64,000 bases of DNA from Mycolicibacterium sp. YH-1 (lineage in GTDB: Bacteria > Actinomycetota > Actinomycetes > Mycobacteriales > Mycobacteriaceae). The position numbers and the translations under genes are program-made. The notes below the pieces were generated by a model that made no database searches, was not told the DNA's origin, and was given only the letters and a program-made list of their open reading frames with translations. Positions 1 to 8,701 of the stretch are shown one piece after another (position 1 is the stretch's first letter; the number at the start of each line of letters is the position of its first letter). The DNA lies in contig NZ_CP092915.1 in assembly GCF_022557175.1 (NCBI RefSeq), positions 7,203,400 to 7,267,399 on the forward strand, given 5' to 3'.

Positions 1-148
1 GCCCTACATGCTCGAAAAGTTCAGGCTTGCTTACGCTCTAAGCCCTTCCTGAGTGTTCGGCCAGCGCCCCAGGACCAACTGCGGGCCGAACCGAGGACGT
101 TTGCGCCACGGCTCGGTAGCGGATGTGAGAAGAGAAGGAAACACGATA

Positions 149-448
149 ATGAAGAACCTCGGCATCGCCACCATCGTCGCAGGCGGTTTGGCGGCAGCCG
201 TTCTCGGGCTCGCCGCTCCTGCGGTTGCGGCCCCCAGTGGCCCGGGCAGCGCGCAGCAGACCATCAACCAACTACAGCGGCAGGGCTACAAGGTGATCGT
301 CAATCACATTGGCAGCACACCGCTTTCCCTGGCGACCGTCGTCGCGATACGTTCCGGGCAGACCTACAGCCGGACCGACTCGGGCAACCCCGGTGACAGC
401 CGGCAGACGACCGTCACCAACAAGACGGTCTACGTCGACGTGAAGTAG
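149..448 (+). CDS. Small secreted protein of unknown function
   Basis: Encodes 99 residues. The start ATG at 149 follows a purine-rich AGAGAAGGAA site, and an upstream in-frame ATG at 53 has no such support. Residues 1-27 form a clear Sec signal peptide: MKN, then a Gly/Ala/Leu hydrophobic core ending in AxA. The mature part of about 72 residues contains a QQTINQLQRQGYKV stretch and a C-terminal beta-rich tail (TVTNKTVYVDVK). This resembles the small exported hypothetical proteins common in mycobacteria; I do not recognise a functional domain. The signal peptide is almost the same as that of the small gene at 35632-35859, although the mature parts differ. It is convergent with the espJ-like gene and occupies the place where espK would be expected. 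Function unknown. Confidence 0.8.
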   Translation: MKNLGIATIVAGGLAAAVLGLAAPAVAAPSGPGSAQQTINQLQRQGYKVIVNHIGSTPLSLATVVAIRSGQTYSRTDSGNPGDSRQTTVTNKTVYVDVK

Positions 449-464
449 GTCCTACGACGACGAA

Positions 465-488
465 GGGGCATCCCCGCGGCGGTGCCCC
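465..488 (+). terminator. Stem-loop after the small secreted gene
   Basis: GGGGCA (465-470) can pair with TGCCCC (483-488) around a 12-base GC-rich loop, 17 bases after the stop codon. No long T-tract follows, so this is a modest terminator between convergent genes. Confidence 0.45.
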
Positions 489-587
489 ATTGTCATATTC
501 GCGGCCCCATCCGAGATGTCGCTCAGAGGTGGGCACACTCGGTGGTGGTTCCGCAGCCGTGACGGGTCATGCGACCCGGCTCAACCC

Positions 588-1373
588 TCACACGTCGATA
601 GCAGGATCCGGCGCGGCATGCCGCGGCCCAGCAGGACGCTGATCCGGCACCACTGAATCAGACTGACCAACCGCAGACTCCGGCACGCGTTCACGGCGCT
701 CCTCGCACGCAGCGGCCTGCTGCTCCTCGGCGGAACGCTCCTCGGATCGAGGCTCCTCCCGCGGCGGACCGGCCGGGGCGTCGCCCGAGGCCGATCCCGG
801 GGCACCGCTCTCGCCCTTGCCGCCGGCCATCTGGCTGATCTGCTGCACGCCCTGCATGGCACTCTGCGGTGCGGACGACACAGCGCCCATCGCCTGCATG
901 GGCATCTGCGCGGCCTGACTGGCCATCTGCATCGGCGTGCCCATCATCTGGCTCATCTGACTCATCGGATCCCCGCCAGCGCCGGCGGCACTTCCGGCTG
1001 CGCCGGAAGCTCCACCCGAGCCAGCACCACCACCCGAGCCACCCGAACCCGACCCGTCGAAACGATGCTTCTCGTACTCGGCGGCGAGCTGCTCATCCTT
1101 GGTCTGATACATGTCCGCCGCGGTCACGATGTTCGACGCGGTCTGACCGGCCGCCTCCTTCACCGCGGGCAGGCCCTCGATGATCGGCGTCTCCAGGCCG
1201 GGCAGCTTCGCCGCGATCGCCTGCGAGATGGCGTCGCCGCCAGGCACGCTAAACGGCGCAGGCGCGTCGGGCAAAGCACTGGCAGACACCTCGAGCTGAG
1301 AACCCAACTGTGACAGCATCTCCGTGTCGACCCTCAGGATGTCGCCGCCACCGGCGCTGTTACCAATCGACAT
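588..1373 (-). CDS. espJ: ESX-1 secretion-associated protein, EspJ-like
   Basis: Encodes 261 residues if it starts at the ATG at 1373, 13 bases after eccD1. An upstream non-ATG start is possible. The N-terminal 100 residues resemble mycobacterial EspJ (Rv3878): a helical segment, then GLPAVKEAAGQTASNIVTAA, then MYQTKDEQL. The YQTKD motif fits the YxxxD/E export signal of type VII substrates. The remainder is low complexity: Gly/Ser-rich, then Met/Gln-rich (MSQMSQMMGTPMQMA), then an acidic Pro/Glu/Arg tail. It is the last ESX-1 gene visible on this side. Likely an exported ESX-1 substrate of unknown molecular role. The family call is good; one-to-one orthology is inferred from gene order. Confidence 0.75.
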   Translation of the reverse strand: MSIGNSAGGGDILRVDTEMLSQLGSQLEVSASALPDAPAPFSVPGGDAISQAIAAKLPGLETPIIEGLPAVKEAAGQTASNIVTAADMYQTKDEQLAAEYEKHRFDGSGSGGSGGGAGSGGASGAAGSAAGAGGDPMSQMSQMMGTPMQMASQAAQMPMQAMGAVSSAPQSAMQGVQQISQMAGGKGESGAPGSASGDAPAGPPREEPRSEERSAEEQQAAACEERRERVPESAVGQSDSVVPDQRPAGPRHAAPDPAIDV

Positions 1374-1386
1374 GTCACACCTCGCT

Positions 1387-2913
1387 TCAGAAACGCAGGT
1401 TGCGAAGGAGGTCGTAGACACCCGCGATCCATAGCAGCAGCGGGATCACCGAGGCGATCGCCGCACCGTCGAGCAACTCAAGGATTCGCTTGGTCACCGG
1501 CGACACCCGGCGCACGCCCGCCGTCGCACCGATGACGATCAGCGCCACCATCCCGGCGGCGGCATAGAGAACCAGCACCAGCCATGCCATATCGGGGTAC
1601 CAGTCGGACAGCCGGACTGCCACACCTGTGGGAATCACCACCACGGCCCCGAGAAGCGCCCAGGCACACCAGCGTTCGGCGTACAACCGGGAGCGGAAGG
1701 CGCACACTGCGGTGACCAGGCCGGCCACGATCATGCTGTGCACGAAGAAGTGTCCCTGCGCCACGACGGTGATCGCACCGACGGACAGCACCGTGGCGCC
1801 CGCCATCACGAAGCCGATCAGCAGTTGCTTAGCGAGCTGGCTGCGCTCGGTGAGCCGTGCCGCCGACTCGGGGACCGAGGCGATGATGGCCTGCCACGTC
1901 GGGGACTCCTCGGAGGCCTCGGGCACCGAAACGGGGTCCAGCAGTTCATCGTTGGTGACCGATTCACCCGGCGCCGGGATCGGCGGGAGGGCGATGCGCG
2001 CGACCGCGACGGTCAGCTTGGCGGCGTTGGTCACCACGATGAGTCCGAACGCGATGGCGCCGGCGGGCACCCAGAAAGACCAGCCGTACCCGAACGCGAT
2101 GGCCGCGGCGGTGACGGCGATGGCCGTGACGGCTAGGAAAGACGCCACTTCGGCGCGCTTTCGTGGGCCACCTCGGGTTGCCAGCACCAGTAGCAGGACG
2201 ACTGCCGCCGCGCCGGCGATGTTGGGGGCACCCAGCCCGTCGATGCCACGCGGCAGGGGAACCGCGAGTGCCGCCGCGCCCGCCAGCAGCGGAACCGCGG
2301 CGATCAGAAGGCTTTCCGACATGGCGAGGTCGCCGTATCGGGTCTTGGCCAGCATGCTGCCGCCCAGCACCCCGAGTCCCAGCACGCCGACCCCGAGCGT
2401 CCACCACCAGCTATGCCCGGTCGTCGACCACGCCCGCAGCGACGCGCCCGTGAGCACGAGCGCGACGAACGGGATGGCCAGACCGACGAAACGGTTGAGT
2501 GCGGTGCGGTCGAACTCCGGCGACTCGTCGAGCACGGCGATCGCGTCGATCACGTCCTCGACCAGTGGCCGGTACCGCTCGGTGCGGCTCACCGACACCA
2601 GCGTCAGCAGCGCTCCATCGACCACGCCCACGTCGTCCAGGGACTCACTGGCCCTCAGCGGCGGAGCGCCGGGGCGCGCGAACGCCCACTCGCCCTGCGC
2701 CTTGAAGTCGAAACCGGCCAGCACGTCGGCCGGCGCGTCCTCGAGCAGATCACCGAGAACCGACACCGTGTCATCGATGTAGGTCTCGACCGGAGCCGAC
2801 GCGGGCAGGACCAGATCGGTCATGCGACGTCCGGTCAGCACCGTGACGCGAGTCGTCGATGGCCTGCCGGGCGTGACGCCCGGCGTGCTGGGTGCGGCGG
2901 CCGTGGCGGTCAA
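1387..2913 (-). CDS. eccD1: ESX-1 membrane channel protein EccD1
   Basis: Encodes 508 residues and probably starts at TTG 2913, which overlaps the espI stop by four bases. Residues about 20-100 form the soluble ubiquitin-like domain of EccD (VTVLTGRRMTDLVLPASAPVETYIDD). From about residue 145 to the end there are roughly eleven hydrophobic helices (for example LAIPFVALVLTGA and LLIAAVPLLAGAAALAVPL). EccD dimers line the membrane chamber of the ESX complex with EccB, EccC and EccE. Length matches the family (about 500). Its place between espI and espJ is the canonical ESX-1 order. Confidence 0.93.
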   Translation of the reverse strand: MTATAAAPSTPGVTPGRPSTTRVTVLTGRRMTDLVLPASAPVETYIDDTVSVLGDLLEDAPADVLAGFDFKAQGEWAFARPGAPPLRASESLDDVGVVDGALLTLVSVSRTERYRPLVEDVIDAIAVLDESPEFDRTALNRFVGLAIPFVALVLTGASLRAWSTTGHSWWWTLGVGVLGLGVLGGSMLAKTRYGDLAMSESLLIAAVPLLAGAAALAVPLPRGIDGLGAPNIAGAAAVVLLLVLATRGGPRKRAEVASFLAVTAIAVTAAAIAFGYGWSFWVPAGAIAFGLIVVTNAAKLTVAVARIALPPIPAPGESVTNDELLDPVSVPEASEESPTWQAIIASVPESAARLTERSQLAKQLLIGFVMAGATVLSVGAITVVAQGHFFVHSMIVAGLVTAVCAFRSRLYAERWCAWALLGAVVVIPTGVAVRLSDWYPDMAWLVLVLYAAAGMVALIVIGATAGVRRVSPVTKRILELLDGAAIASVIPLLLWIAGVYDLLRNLRF

Positions 2914-4316
2914 CGGCGCTCGAGCCGGTCGAAGTCGTCGGACAGCGCCGCGGCCAGCTCGACCGTGCGCCGTCGGAAGGTGTTACTCAGCAGCTCCAGT
3001 TCGATCTCGGTGCCCGAGGCGATGTGCTTGTCCCACGGCAGGACGATGACCCGGCCGGGCGCAACGTGCCGTTCGAACTGTTGCACCAGATCCTCCACGT
3101 CGATGTTCGGCTTGCCCGGTACGACGTGGTTGATCACGACGCACGACCGACCCAGTAGATCCTGGTAGCCGTTCTGGCGCAACCAGTCCATCGTCACCGC
3201 GGCCTGTCGTGCGCCGTCGATCGAGGCGCTGGCCACGATCACTAGACCCGACACTGTGGACAGCACTCCGCGTGAACTCGACTGGAACAGTCCGGCACCG
3301 CAGTCGGCGAGCACCAGGTTGTAGTACCGCGACACAATGTTGACCGCGCCCGCCCAGTCCTCCTCGTTGAACTCGCGGCGCGCGCCGCTGTAGTCCTCCG
3401 ACGAGAGCACCTCGAGGTTCGAGCCGTTCATGCTGGTGTACGCGCGGATGTCGTTGTAGCGCGATAATTCCTTGTCCGACAACAGGTCTGCGATGGTCGC
3501 CGCGGACTGCCTGCCCGCGCGGTCGGCCAGGTTGCCTGCGTCGGGATCCGCGTCGACGGCCAGGATGCGGTCGCCGCGGATCTTGCTCATCGCCGAGCCC
3601 AGGGCCACGGTGACCGCGGTCTTGCCTACGCCGCCCTTCAGTCCGAACACACCGATCTGGTACGAGTCGCGCGCATTGCGTCGGATCCGTGCGAACAGAT
3701 CCAGCTCGTAGAGCTCGTCGGGTGAGAGTCCCACGTTGATGCGGGTCAGCAGGTACAGGAACCGGCGCCATCCGCGCTGCGACGGTGCCTTGACCGCCGA
3801 CCGCACGCCGACGTGCGACAGCGCGTCGATCGCCCGATGATTGCCAATGCTCGCGGCCGACGCCAGCGCGGGCTGGCCACCGGTCCAGGCACCCTGGCCC
3901 TCCATCTGGGCGTCGGCGAAGTGCTGCGACGGTGCGGGCGCGGGTGCGTGCCGCGCCATCGGTGCAGGGGCAGAGCGCTGCTGCTCGTAACGGGCTCCGG
4001 CGGACGCGGATCCCTGTGGCGCGCGCATCATGCCGTTGGGTGGCACGACCCGCTGCTGGCCAGTGGCCGGTGGGGTCGGCGGCATCTGGGTAGTGATCTC
4101 GGTGGCCCGCGGCGGCGGCGCGGCAGCGGCCTGGGCGGCCGCCGGCGTCACCGGCATGGGATCGGCCGACGCGTCCGGGCGACCGGTGCCAGTGGGCATT
4201 GACGCAGCCGCGGCAATCGCTGCCTGCAGGGCCTTGGGGTCAACGGTCGTCGTCTCGTCATCGCCCGCCTGCGCAGCCTCAGATGAGTGGAAGAGCCGGT
4301 CATAGTCGGCCGACAT
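2910..4316 (-). CDS. espI: ESX-1 associated MinD/ParA-type ATPase EspI
   Basis: Encodes 468 residues from ATG 4316. The N-terminus MSADYDRLFHSSE closely matches EspI, and the ATG at 4343 upstream is less likely. Residues 15-165 are Pro/Ala/Gln-rich and disordered. From about residue 180 there is a conserved block (SQRGWRRFLYLLTRINVGLSP), then a deviant Walker A (GLKGGVGKT, about residue 230), AVDADPDAGNLADR, and LVLADCGAGLF. In M. tuberculosis EspI is longer (about 666 residues, with a larger Pro-rich region) and has been linked to lowering ESX-1 secretion when ATP is scarce. It lies 97 bases after esxA. A related ATPase is at 17861-19405. Confidence 0.9.
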   Translation of the reverse strand: MSADYDRLFHSSEAAQAGDDETTTVDPKALQAAIAAAASMPTGTGRPDASADPMPVTPAAAQAAAAPPPRATEITTQMPPTPPATGQQRVVPPNGMMRAPQGSASAGARYEQQRSAPAPMARHAPAPAPSQHFADAQMEGQGAWTGGQPALASAASIGNHRAIDALSHVGVRSAVKAPSQRGWRRFLYLLTRINVGLSPDELYELDLFARIRRNARDSYQIGVFGLKGGVGKTAVTVALGSAMSKIRGDRILAVDADPDAGNLADRAGRQSAATIADLLSDKELSRYNDIRAYTSMNGSNLEVLSSEDYSGARREFNEEDWAGAVNIVSRYYNLVLADCGAGLFQSSSRGVLSTVSGLVIVASASIDGARQAAVTMDWLRQNGYQDLLGRSCVVINHVVPGKPNIDVEDLVQQFERHVAPGRVIVLPWDKHIASGTEIELELLSNTFRRRTVELAAALSDDFDRLERR

Positions 4317-4413
4317 GGGAAACCTCTCGACAGTGGGGGTCACGCCTGATCATGCGGTGAGGTGGGCGAGGCGGCACCAAGGCCGGCCCGCCCACCTCCG
4401 TGGTGCGTGCGTG

Positions 4414-4704
4414 TTAGCCGCCGAAGGAACCGGCGTTTGTTTTGTCCGTCATGAGCATCTCATCGCCCGCGTTGTCGCAGGTCTGCGCGAGATTCTGCAG
4501 CGCGTTGTTCAGCTCGAGCGACGCCTCGTCCCAGCGCATCTGCACACTCTGGTAGGCCTCTGAGCCCTCGCCACCCCACGCAGCAGCCAGTGTTGCGAGC
4601 GACCCCTTGCCCTCGTCGAGCAGACCCGCGGTGGTGGCCGCGGAAGCCTGCAGCTCGCCTACGGCCGCTTTAATCGCGGCGAAGTTCCAAACCTGTGCTG
4701 ACAT
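4414..4704 (-). CDS. esxA: ESX-1 secreted protein EsxA (ESAT-6)
   Basis: Encodes 96 residues, the WXG100 family length. It is recognisable from WNFAAIKAAVGELQ, LLDEGKGSL, the WGG (WxG) turn between two helices, and ELNNALQNLAQT. EsxA forms an antiparallel four-helix dimer with EsxB and is the major ESX-1 substrate, with roles in host membrane damage in pathogens and in distributive conjugal transfer in M. smegmatis. A cysteine in the second helix (LAQTCDNAG) is absent from the M. tuberculosis sequence as I recall it. It sits 36 bases after esxB in the same operon. Confidence 0.97.
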   Translation of the reverse strand: MSAQVWNFAAIKAAVGELQASAATTAGLLDEGKGSLATLAAAWGGEGSEAYQSVQMRWDEASLELNNALQNLAQTCDNAGDEMLMTDKTNAGSFGG

Positions 4705-4740
4705 TAGTTATCTCCGTTTCTCGTGAGTGGATTGTGCGGG

Positions 4741-5043
4741 TCAGATGCCCATTGTGTTGGCCAGCGCCGCCGAGTGGTCCTCGTCGGTCGACGTGTATTG
4801 CGTGCCTGCGACGTGAATGTTCGAGGAGATGTCGTTCAGCTGCTGGATCTGCTGCTGAGCGGCCTCCTGGAAACGCACGAGGGCGTTCTGAGCCGCCATT
4901 CCGGCCTGGCCCTGCCATTGGGCGGCGACTGAGCCGCCGGTGGACTCGACATGTGCGATGACGCCCTTGAGCTCTCCGGAGATGCGCTCGAAGTTGGCTG
5001 CCTCCTTGGCGAGGACAGCGGCATCGGTATTCATCTGTGACAT
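4741..5043 (-). CDS. esxB: ESX-1 secreted protein EsxB (CFP-10)
   Basis: Encodes 100 residues. It has the EsxB pattern FERISGELKGVI, the WxG turn (QWQGQAG), VRFQEAAQQQ, and a C-terminal QYTSTDEDHSAALANTMGI. The YTSTD motif is the YxxxD/E export signal, and the last residues are the part recognised by EccCb1 in known systems. Partner of EsxA; the two genes are adjacent and co-directional. A GAAGAGGTAAAC purine-rich site precedes the start. Confidence 0.97.
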   Translation of the reverse strand: MSQMNTDAAVLAKEAANFERISGELKGVIAHVESTGGSVAAQWQGQAGMAAQNALVRFQEAAQQQIQQLNDISSNIHVAGTQYTSTDEDHSAALANTMGI

Positions 5044-5137
5044 CGGTGTTTACCTCTTCTTTTTCCTGTGTCCTCACCACGGGAAATGGCGAGTCCTTCC
5101 GCCCCCTGGGGTCGGGAAGTCTTGTTTTCGTGAGGAC

Positions 5138-6433
5138 CTACCAGTCGTCGTCCTCGTCCTCGCCCAGGTCATGGGCGAGTGGCGACGGTGCCTGCAGTCC
5201 GGCCTTGGAACCGCCACTCTTCTTGTTCTGGCCCGTCATTCCCATCGGTGCACCGCCTCCGGAGCCCACGGGCGCCAGACCCGCACCACCGGAACCGGCA
5301 CCTGCACCGACCGGTAGTGGCGTCTCTGGCTTGCCGACCAGGTTGGCCATCAATGGCGTCTGTGCCATCGATCCACCCATCCCGGGCAGCGACGCCGCCC
5401 GGACCAGACCGGCTCCCGTTCCCGCACCCGATCCGCCGGCGAGCGGATGGTTGGAGAACGGGCTGGCCCCCATCAGCCCCATCTGAGCGGGATTGGACGA
5501 GTTACCCATCCCGCTGAACATGGACGTCATCTGTTGCAGCGGCGACGTCAACTGCTGCAGCGGCTGCGTCACCATCTGAGTGGCCTGCTGCGGAAGCTGC
5601 ATGGCCATGGAGCCCAACTGCGACCCCATCTGCATCGCCATCTGCGTACCCTGCTGCATCATCGGGTTCTGCGCGGCGTTCTCCGCCTTCTGCGCCTGAC
5701 CTTCAGCCCGCTGTGCGGCCATGTTCGCTTGGCCTGCCGCCCGGCCGGCTTGCAGCGTCATCGACCCCATCTTGGCCCGCGCGCTCACCGAGGCGATAGA
5801 GATCTCCCGGACTAATGCACCCGGCGCCATCGTCGCGATCTGCCCCAACGCTGCGCCCGCCCCGGCCTGGGCGACACCCGGCACGACGATCGGCTTAATC
5901 GGCATGATGGGCTCGAACAACGTGTTTGCCGTGGTCTCAGCCTGATAGGCGTCCATGACGAATGCCGCCTGATTCCACATCCGGACGAAATAGTCCGCCT
6001 CGTTGAGGCCGATCGGCACGGCGTTGACGCCCAGGAAGTTGGTAGCCTCCAGGACCCCGTGCGTCACGTGGTTGGCCTCAATCTCCACCAGCGGCGGAGT
6101 GCCGAGCATCGCGGCCGTGTACGCAGTCGCCTGAGCCGTGGCCTGCAGCGCACGCTTCTGCGCCTGCAGTGACGTTGTTCGCAGCCAGAGGACCATCGGC
6201 ATGGTCGCCTGCACCGCCTGGTCACCCGCCGCGCCCGTCCACGCACTACTGAGCGAGGTGAGGCTCGCGGCCAGCTCGTCAGCCTGCGTCTCCAAGAGGA
6301 TCGCCATTGCCTCCCACCCAGCGGCGGCCTGCAGCATCGGTGCAGGACCTGCGCCCAACATGAGGCGGGAGGTGTTGACCTCCGGCGGCATGGCGTGCCA
6401 CGACATGGTGGGTATCGCGGGTATTAGAGACAT
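5138..6433 (-). CDS. PPE68: PPE family protein, PPE68
   Basis: Encodes 431 residues. The PPE motif is near residue 17 (MPPEVNTSRLMLGAGPAPM), followed by a helical PPE domain with a WxG-type SAWTGAAGDQA segment and YTAAMLGTPPL. From about residue 230 it becomes low complexity and rich in Met/Gln (NPMMQQGTQMAMQMGSQL), ending in an acidic tail (DLGEDEDDDW). PPE68 pairs with PE35, encoded just upstream, and is recognised by an EspG chaperone. It is longer than the M. tuberculosis protein (about 368), mainly in the Met/Gln/Gly-rich C-terminal region. Confidence 0.93.
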   Translation of the reverse strand: MSLIPAIPTMSWHAMPPEVNTSRLMLGAGPAPMLQAAAGWEAMAILLETQADELAASLTSLSSAWTGAAGDQAVQATMPMVLWLRTTSLQAQKRALQATAQATAYTAAMLGTPPLVEIEANHVTHGVLEATNFLGVNAVPIGLNEADYFVRMWNQAAFVMDAYQAETTANTLFEPIMPIKPIVVPGVAQAGAGAALGQIATMAPGALVREISIASVSARAKMGSMTLQAGRAAGQANMAAQRAEGQAQKAENAAQNPMMQQGTQMAMQMGSQLGSMAMQLPQQATQMVTQPLQQLTSPLQQMTSMFSGMGNSSNPAQMGLMGASPFSNHPLAGGSGAGTGAGLVRAASLPGMGGSMAQTPLMANLVGKPETPLPVGAGAGSGGAGLAPVGSGGGAPMGMTGQNKKSGGSKAGLQAPSPLAHDLGEDEDDDW

Positions 6434-6477
6434 GGTTTGCTGGACCCGAGTTTCAGCTCACAGAGTTATTGTTGTTA

Positions 6478-6774
6478 TTACGACAAAACAGCGGCATTGG
6501 CGCTGTCGACAGCGGCGTATATTTCGGCTGCCTCAATGTAGGCGGCGCCGGTTCGCGAGAGCTCCTCCTGGGCGAGCGCATTAACCGCGAGCGCCTGGGC
6601 GCCCTCGCTGGCGAAAGCGAGCGCGGCCTGCATCGACACCTCGTCGGCGCCGGCAGGCATGAGCGCGGTTACCTCGGCGGCCGCGGCGCTACCGCCGGCG
6701 AGGCCGCGGGCACCGTTCGCGACGACCTGTGAACCGATCGCTGCTGCTGCTGGATTGTGGGACATCGGTTGCAT
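6478..6774 (-). CDS. PE35: PE family protein, PE35
   Basis: Encodes 98 residues from ATG 6774, with GGAGAAG just upstream. A longer reading frame to 6846 lacks this support. It aligns with PE35: MSHNPAAAAIGSQV, then GADEVSMQAALAFASEGAQ. The motif IYAAVD near the C-terminus is the YxxxD/E secretion signal. The PE variant here lacks a literal Pro-Glu pair (HNPAAAAIG), as PE35 proteins do. It is the first gene after a 145-base gap downstream of eccCb1, so PE35-PPE68-esxB-esxA may form its own transcription unit. Confidence 0.9.
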   Translation of the reverse strand: MQPMSHNPAAAAIGSQVVANGARGLAGGSAAAAEVTALMPAGADEVSMQAALAFASEGAQALAVNALAQEELSRTGAAYIEAAEIYAAVDSANAAVLS

Positions 6775-6919
6775 TTGCGCTTCTCCTTTACCAATTCCGA
6801 ATGGGCTGTAAAGCCGACGTTTCGGTGGCACTGCGAGATTTACCAATCCCCACCATGTGATCCCCCGACCCGTTTGCTAGCCCATTGTGCTAGGCGTTGC
6901 TGAATGACTGTGGAGAATA

Positions 6920-8701
6920 TTACCGGGACTCCGGAGGTGCTGCGAACACTTCTTCTTCGGGGGGATCGATGTAGGCCGCCTGAATGACCTCCTTGCCCTC
7001 CGGTGAGACGAGAAAGGCCTGGCCAGGCGGCCTATGCTGCAGTTTGACCTCGCTAGAGGGGAACTCAGCCTTCTGTCCGGAGAGGAACATCGTCGGGGAC
7101 CCGGCGCCGTACGCGGCGCCCACGAACTTGTCCATCGTGGCGCGATGCGCCTGGCTCATCTGACACGTCACGACGATGTGCAGACCGATGTCAGCGGCCG
7201 CCGGCAGCAGCGGAGCCAACGGCGTCATGGGCGGGACCATGCCCGCCGCGCCGACGATCATGTGCCAGTCGTCGACCAGCAGGACCACGTCGGGTCCGGT
7301 CCACCAGGACCTGGCCCGCAGCTGCGATGTGGTCAGGTCAGGCGGCGGCAGCCGCTTCTTCAGGTTGGTCGCCAGCGCCTTGATCGACTCCTCCAACGTG
7401 GTGTTGTTGCGGTTGATCGCACCGGCAGCAAGTAGATGGCTCTGCGGGACGGCATCGAGCAGACCCGATCGGTAGTCGGCCAACATGAAGCGCACCTGCG
7501 ACGGACTGTTCCTCGCGCAGATCGCCGAAGCGACGGCATGCGCGATGGTCGTCTTGCCCGACTTGGGCGCACCGAAGATCAGCAGGTGCGGAGTCGTGTG
7601 CATCGGGTTGTAGGCCACCGAAAGGTCCGACTCGCGCAGCCCGATCGGGATCGTCCACCTGGTGCGGTAGTCCGACTCTGGCCCGGGCGGGTGCGGATCC
7701 AGCTCATGCAGATGGATCCGCTCGGGCAGCACCCTGACCTGCGGTGCCTGGTCGGTGTGGCGAGCGGCGATGTGCTCGACCGCCGCCGTGATCGCCGGAA
7801 CCATGTCGGTCGCGCTGTGCACGCCGTCGAGCCGCGGCACGCCGATCATTAGATGGTGCTTCTCCACGGACACCGCACGACCCGGCCGGTTCGCCGGGAT
7901 CTCGCGGGTGATCCGGTCGATCTGCGTCTCATTGACGTCACCGAGTCGGAACTCCAGCTTGGTGCCCAGGTAATCACGCACACGCGCCTTCAGCTCGGTC
8001 CAGCGCGGCGTCGAGATCACGGTGTGCACACCGAACGCCAACCCCTGGCCGGCCAAGTCCTGCACCACCGCCTCCAGGTCCGGGAACTCCGCGGTGAACG
8101 CCGGCCAGCCGTCGATCACCAGGAACACATCGCCGAACGGGTCGGCAGACGCCGGATGGTTCGGATCGTCCCGCAATTGGCGGTACGTCGCGATTGAGCC
8201 CACGCGGTGCTCCTTGAACATCGCCTCGCGGGCACGTAGAACGGCCTTCATCTCCGCCACCATGCGATTCACGCGGTCTGGTTCGGAACGTGTGGCGACG
8301 CCGCCGACGTGTGGCAGGTCCTCGAGGTACATCAGGCCGCCGCCACCGAGGTCGATGCAGTAGAACTGCACCTGCCGCGGGGTGTGTGTCGCGGCGGCCG
8401 ACAGGATCATCGTCTGCAGGAAGGTCGACTTCCCGGTCTGGGGCGCGCCGCCGATGGCGATGTTCCCGCCCGCGGCGGACACGTCGACGCCCCACACCTC
8501 CTGGCGGTGCCTGCGGGGTTCGTCCATGATGCCCAGGCCGAAGCGCAGCGGCTGACGCCTGTCGTCACGCTCGACCAGTTCGTTTACGGGCGTCGGATCG
8601 GTCAACGGGGGCAACCACATTGCGTAGGCCCGCATCTCGCCGATGTTCAGCTGTTCGAGGACCACCTCGCGCAGGACGCGCTGTTCGGGCTCGATGCTCA
8701 T
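6920..8701 (-). CDS. eccCb1: ESX-1 FtsK/SpoIIIE ATPase EccCb1
   Basis: Encodes 593 residues; the ATG at 8701 shares one base with the eccCa1 stop. It has two FtsK/SpoIIIE-type ATPase domains, with Walker A motifs [10 protein letters not shown] (about residue 85) and GAPKSGKTT (about residue 375), and Walker B-like FLVIDGWP and VVLLVDDWH. In ESX-1, EccC is split into the membrane-bound EccCa1 and this soluble EccCb1, whose last domain binds the EsxB C-terminus. Length matches M. tuberculosis EccCb1 (591). Confidence 0.96.
   Translation of the reverse strand: MSIEPEQRVLREVVLEQLNIGEMRAYAMWLPPLTDPTPVNELVERDDRRQPLRFGLGIMDEPRRHRQEVWGVDVSAAGGNIAIGGAPQTGKSTFLQTMILSAAATHTPRQVQFYCIDLGGGGLMYLEDLPHVGGVATRSEPDRVNRMVAEMKAVLRAREAMFKEHRVGSIATYRQLRDDPNHPASADPFGDVFLVIDGWPAFTAEFPDLEAVVQDLAGQGLAFGVHTVISTPRWTELKARVRDYLGTKLEFRLGDVNETQIDRITREIPANRPGRAVSVEKHHLMIGVPRLDGVHSATDMVPAITAAVEHIAARHTDQAPQVRVLPERIHLHELDPHPPGPESDYRTRWTIPIGLRESDLSVAYNPMHTTPHLLIFGAPKSGKTTIAHAVASAICARNSPSQVRFMLADYRSGLLDAVPQSHLLAAGAINRNNTTLEESIKALATNLKKRLPPPDLTTSQLRARSWWTGPDVVLLVDDWHMIVGAAGMVPPMTPLAPLLPAAADIGLHIVVTCQMSQAHRATMDKFVGAAYGAGSPTMFLSGQKAEFPSSEVKLQHRPPGQAFLVSPEGKEVIQAAYIDPPEEEVFAAPPESR

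Noticed and set aside
2413..3168. Long plus-strand frame opposite eccD1/espI
   Set aside because: Shadow of high-GC genes: Arg/Gly-rich, no family, no start signal, while the minus strand encodes recognised proteins.
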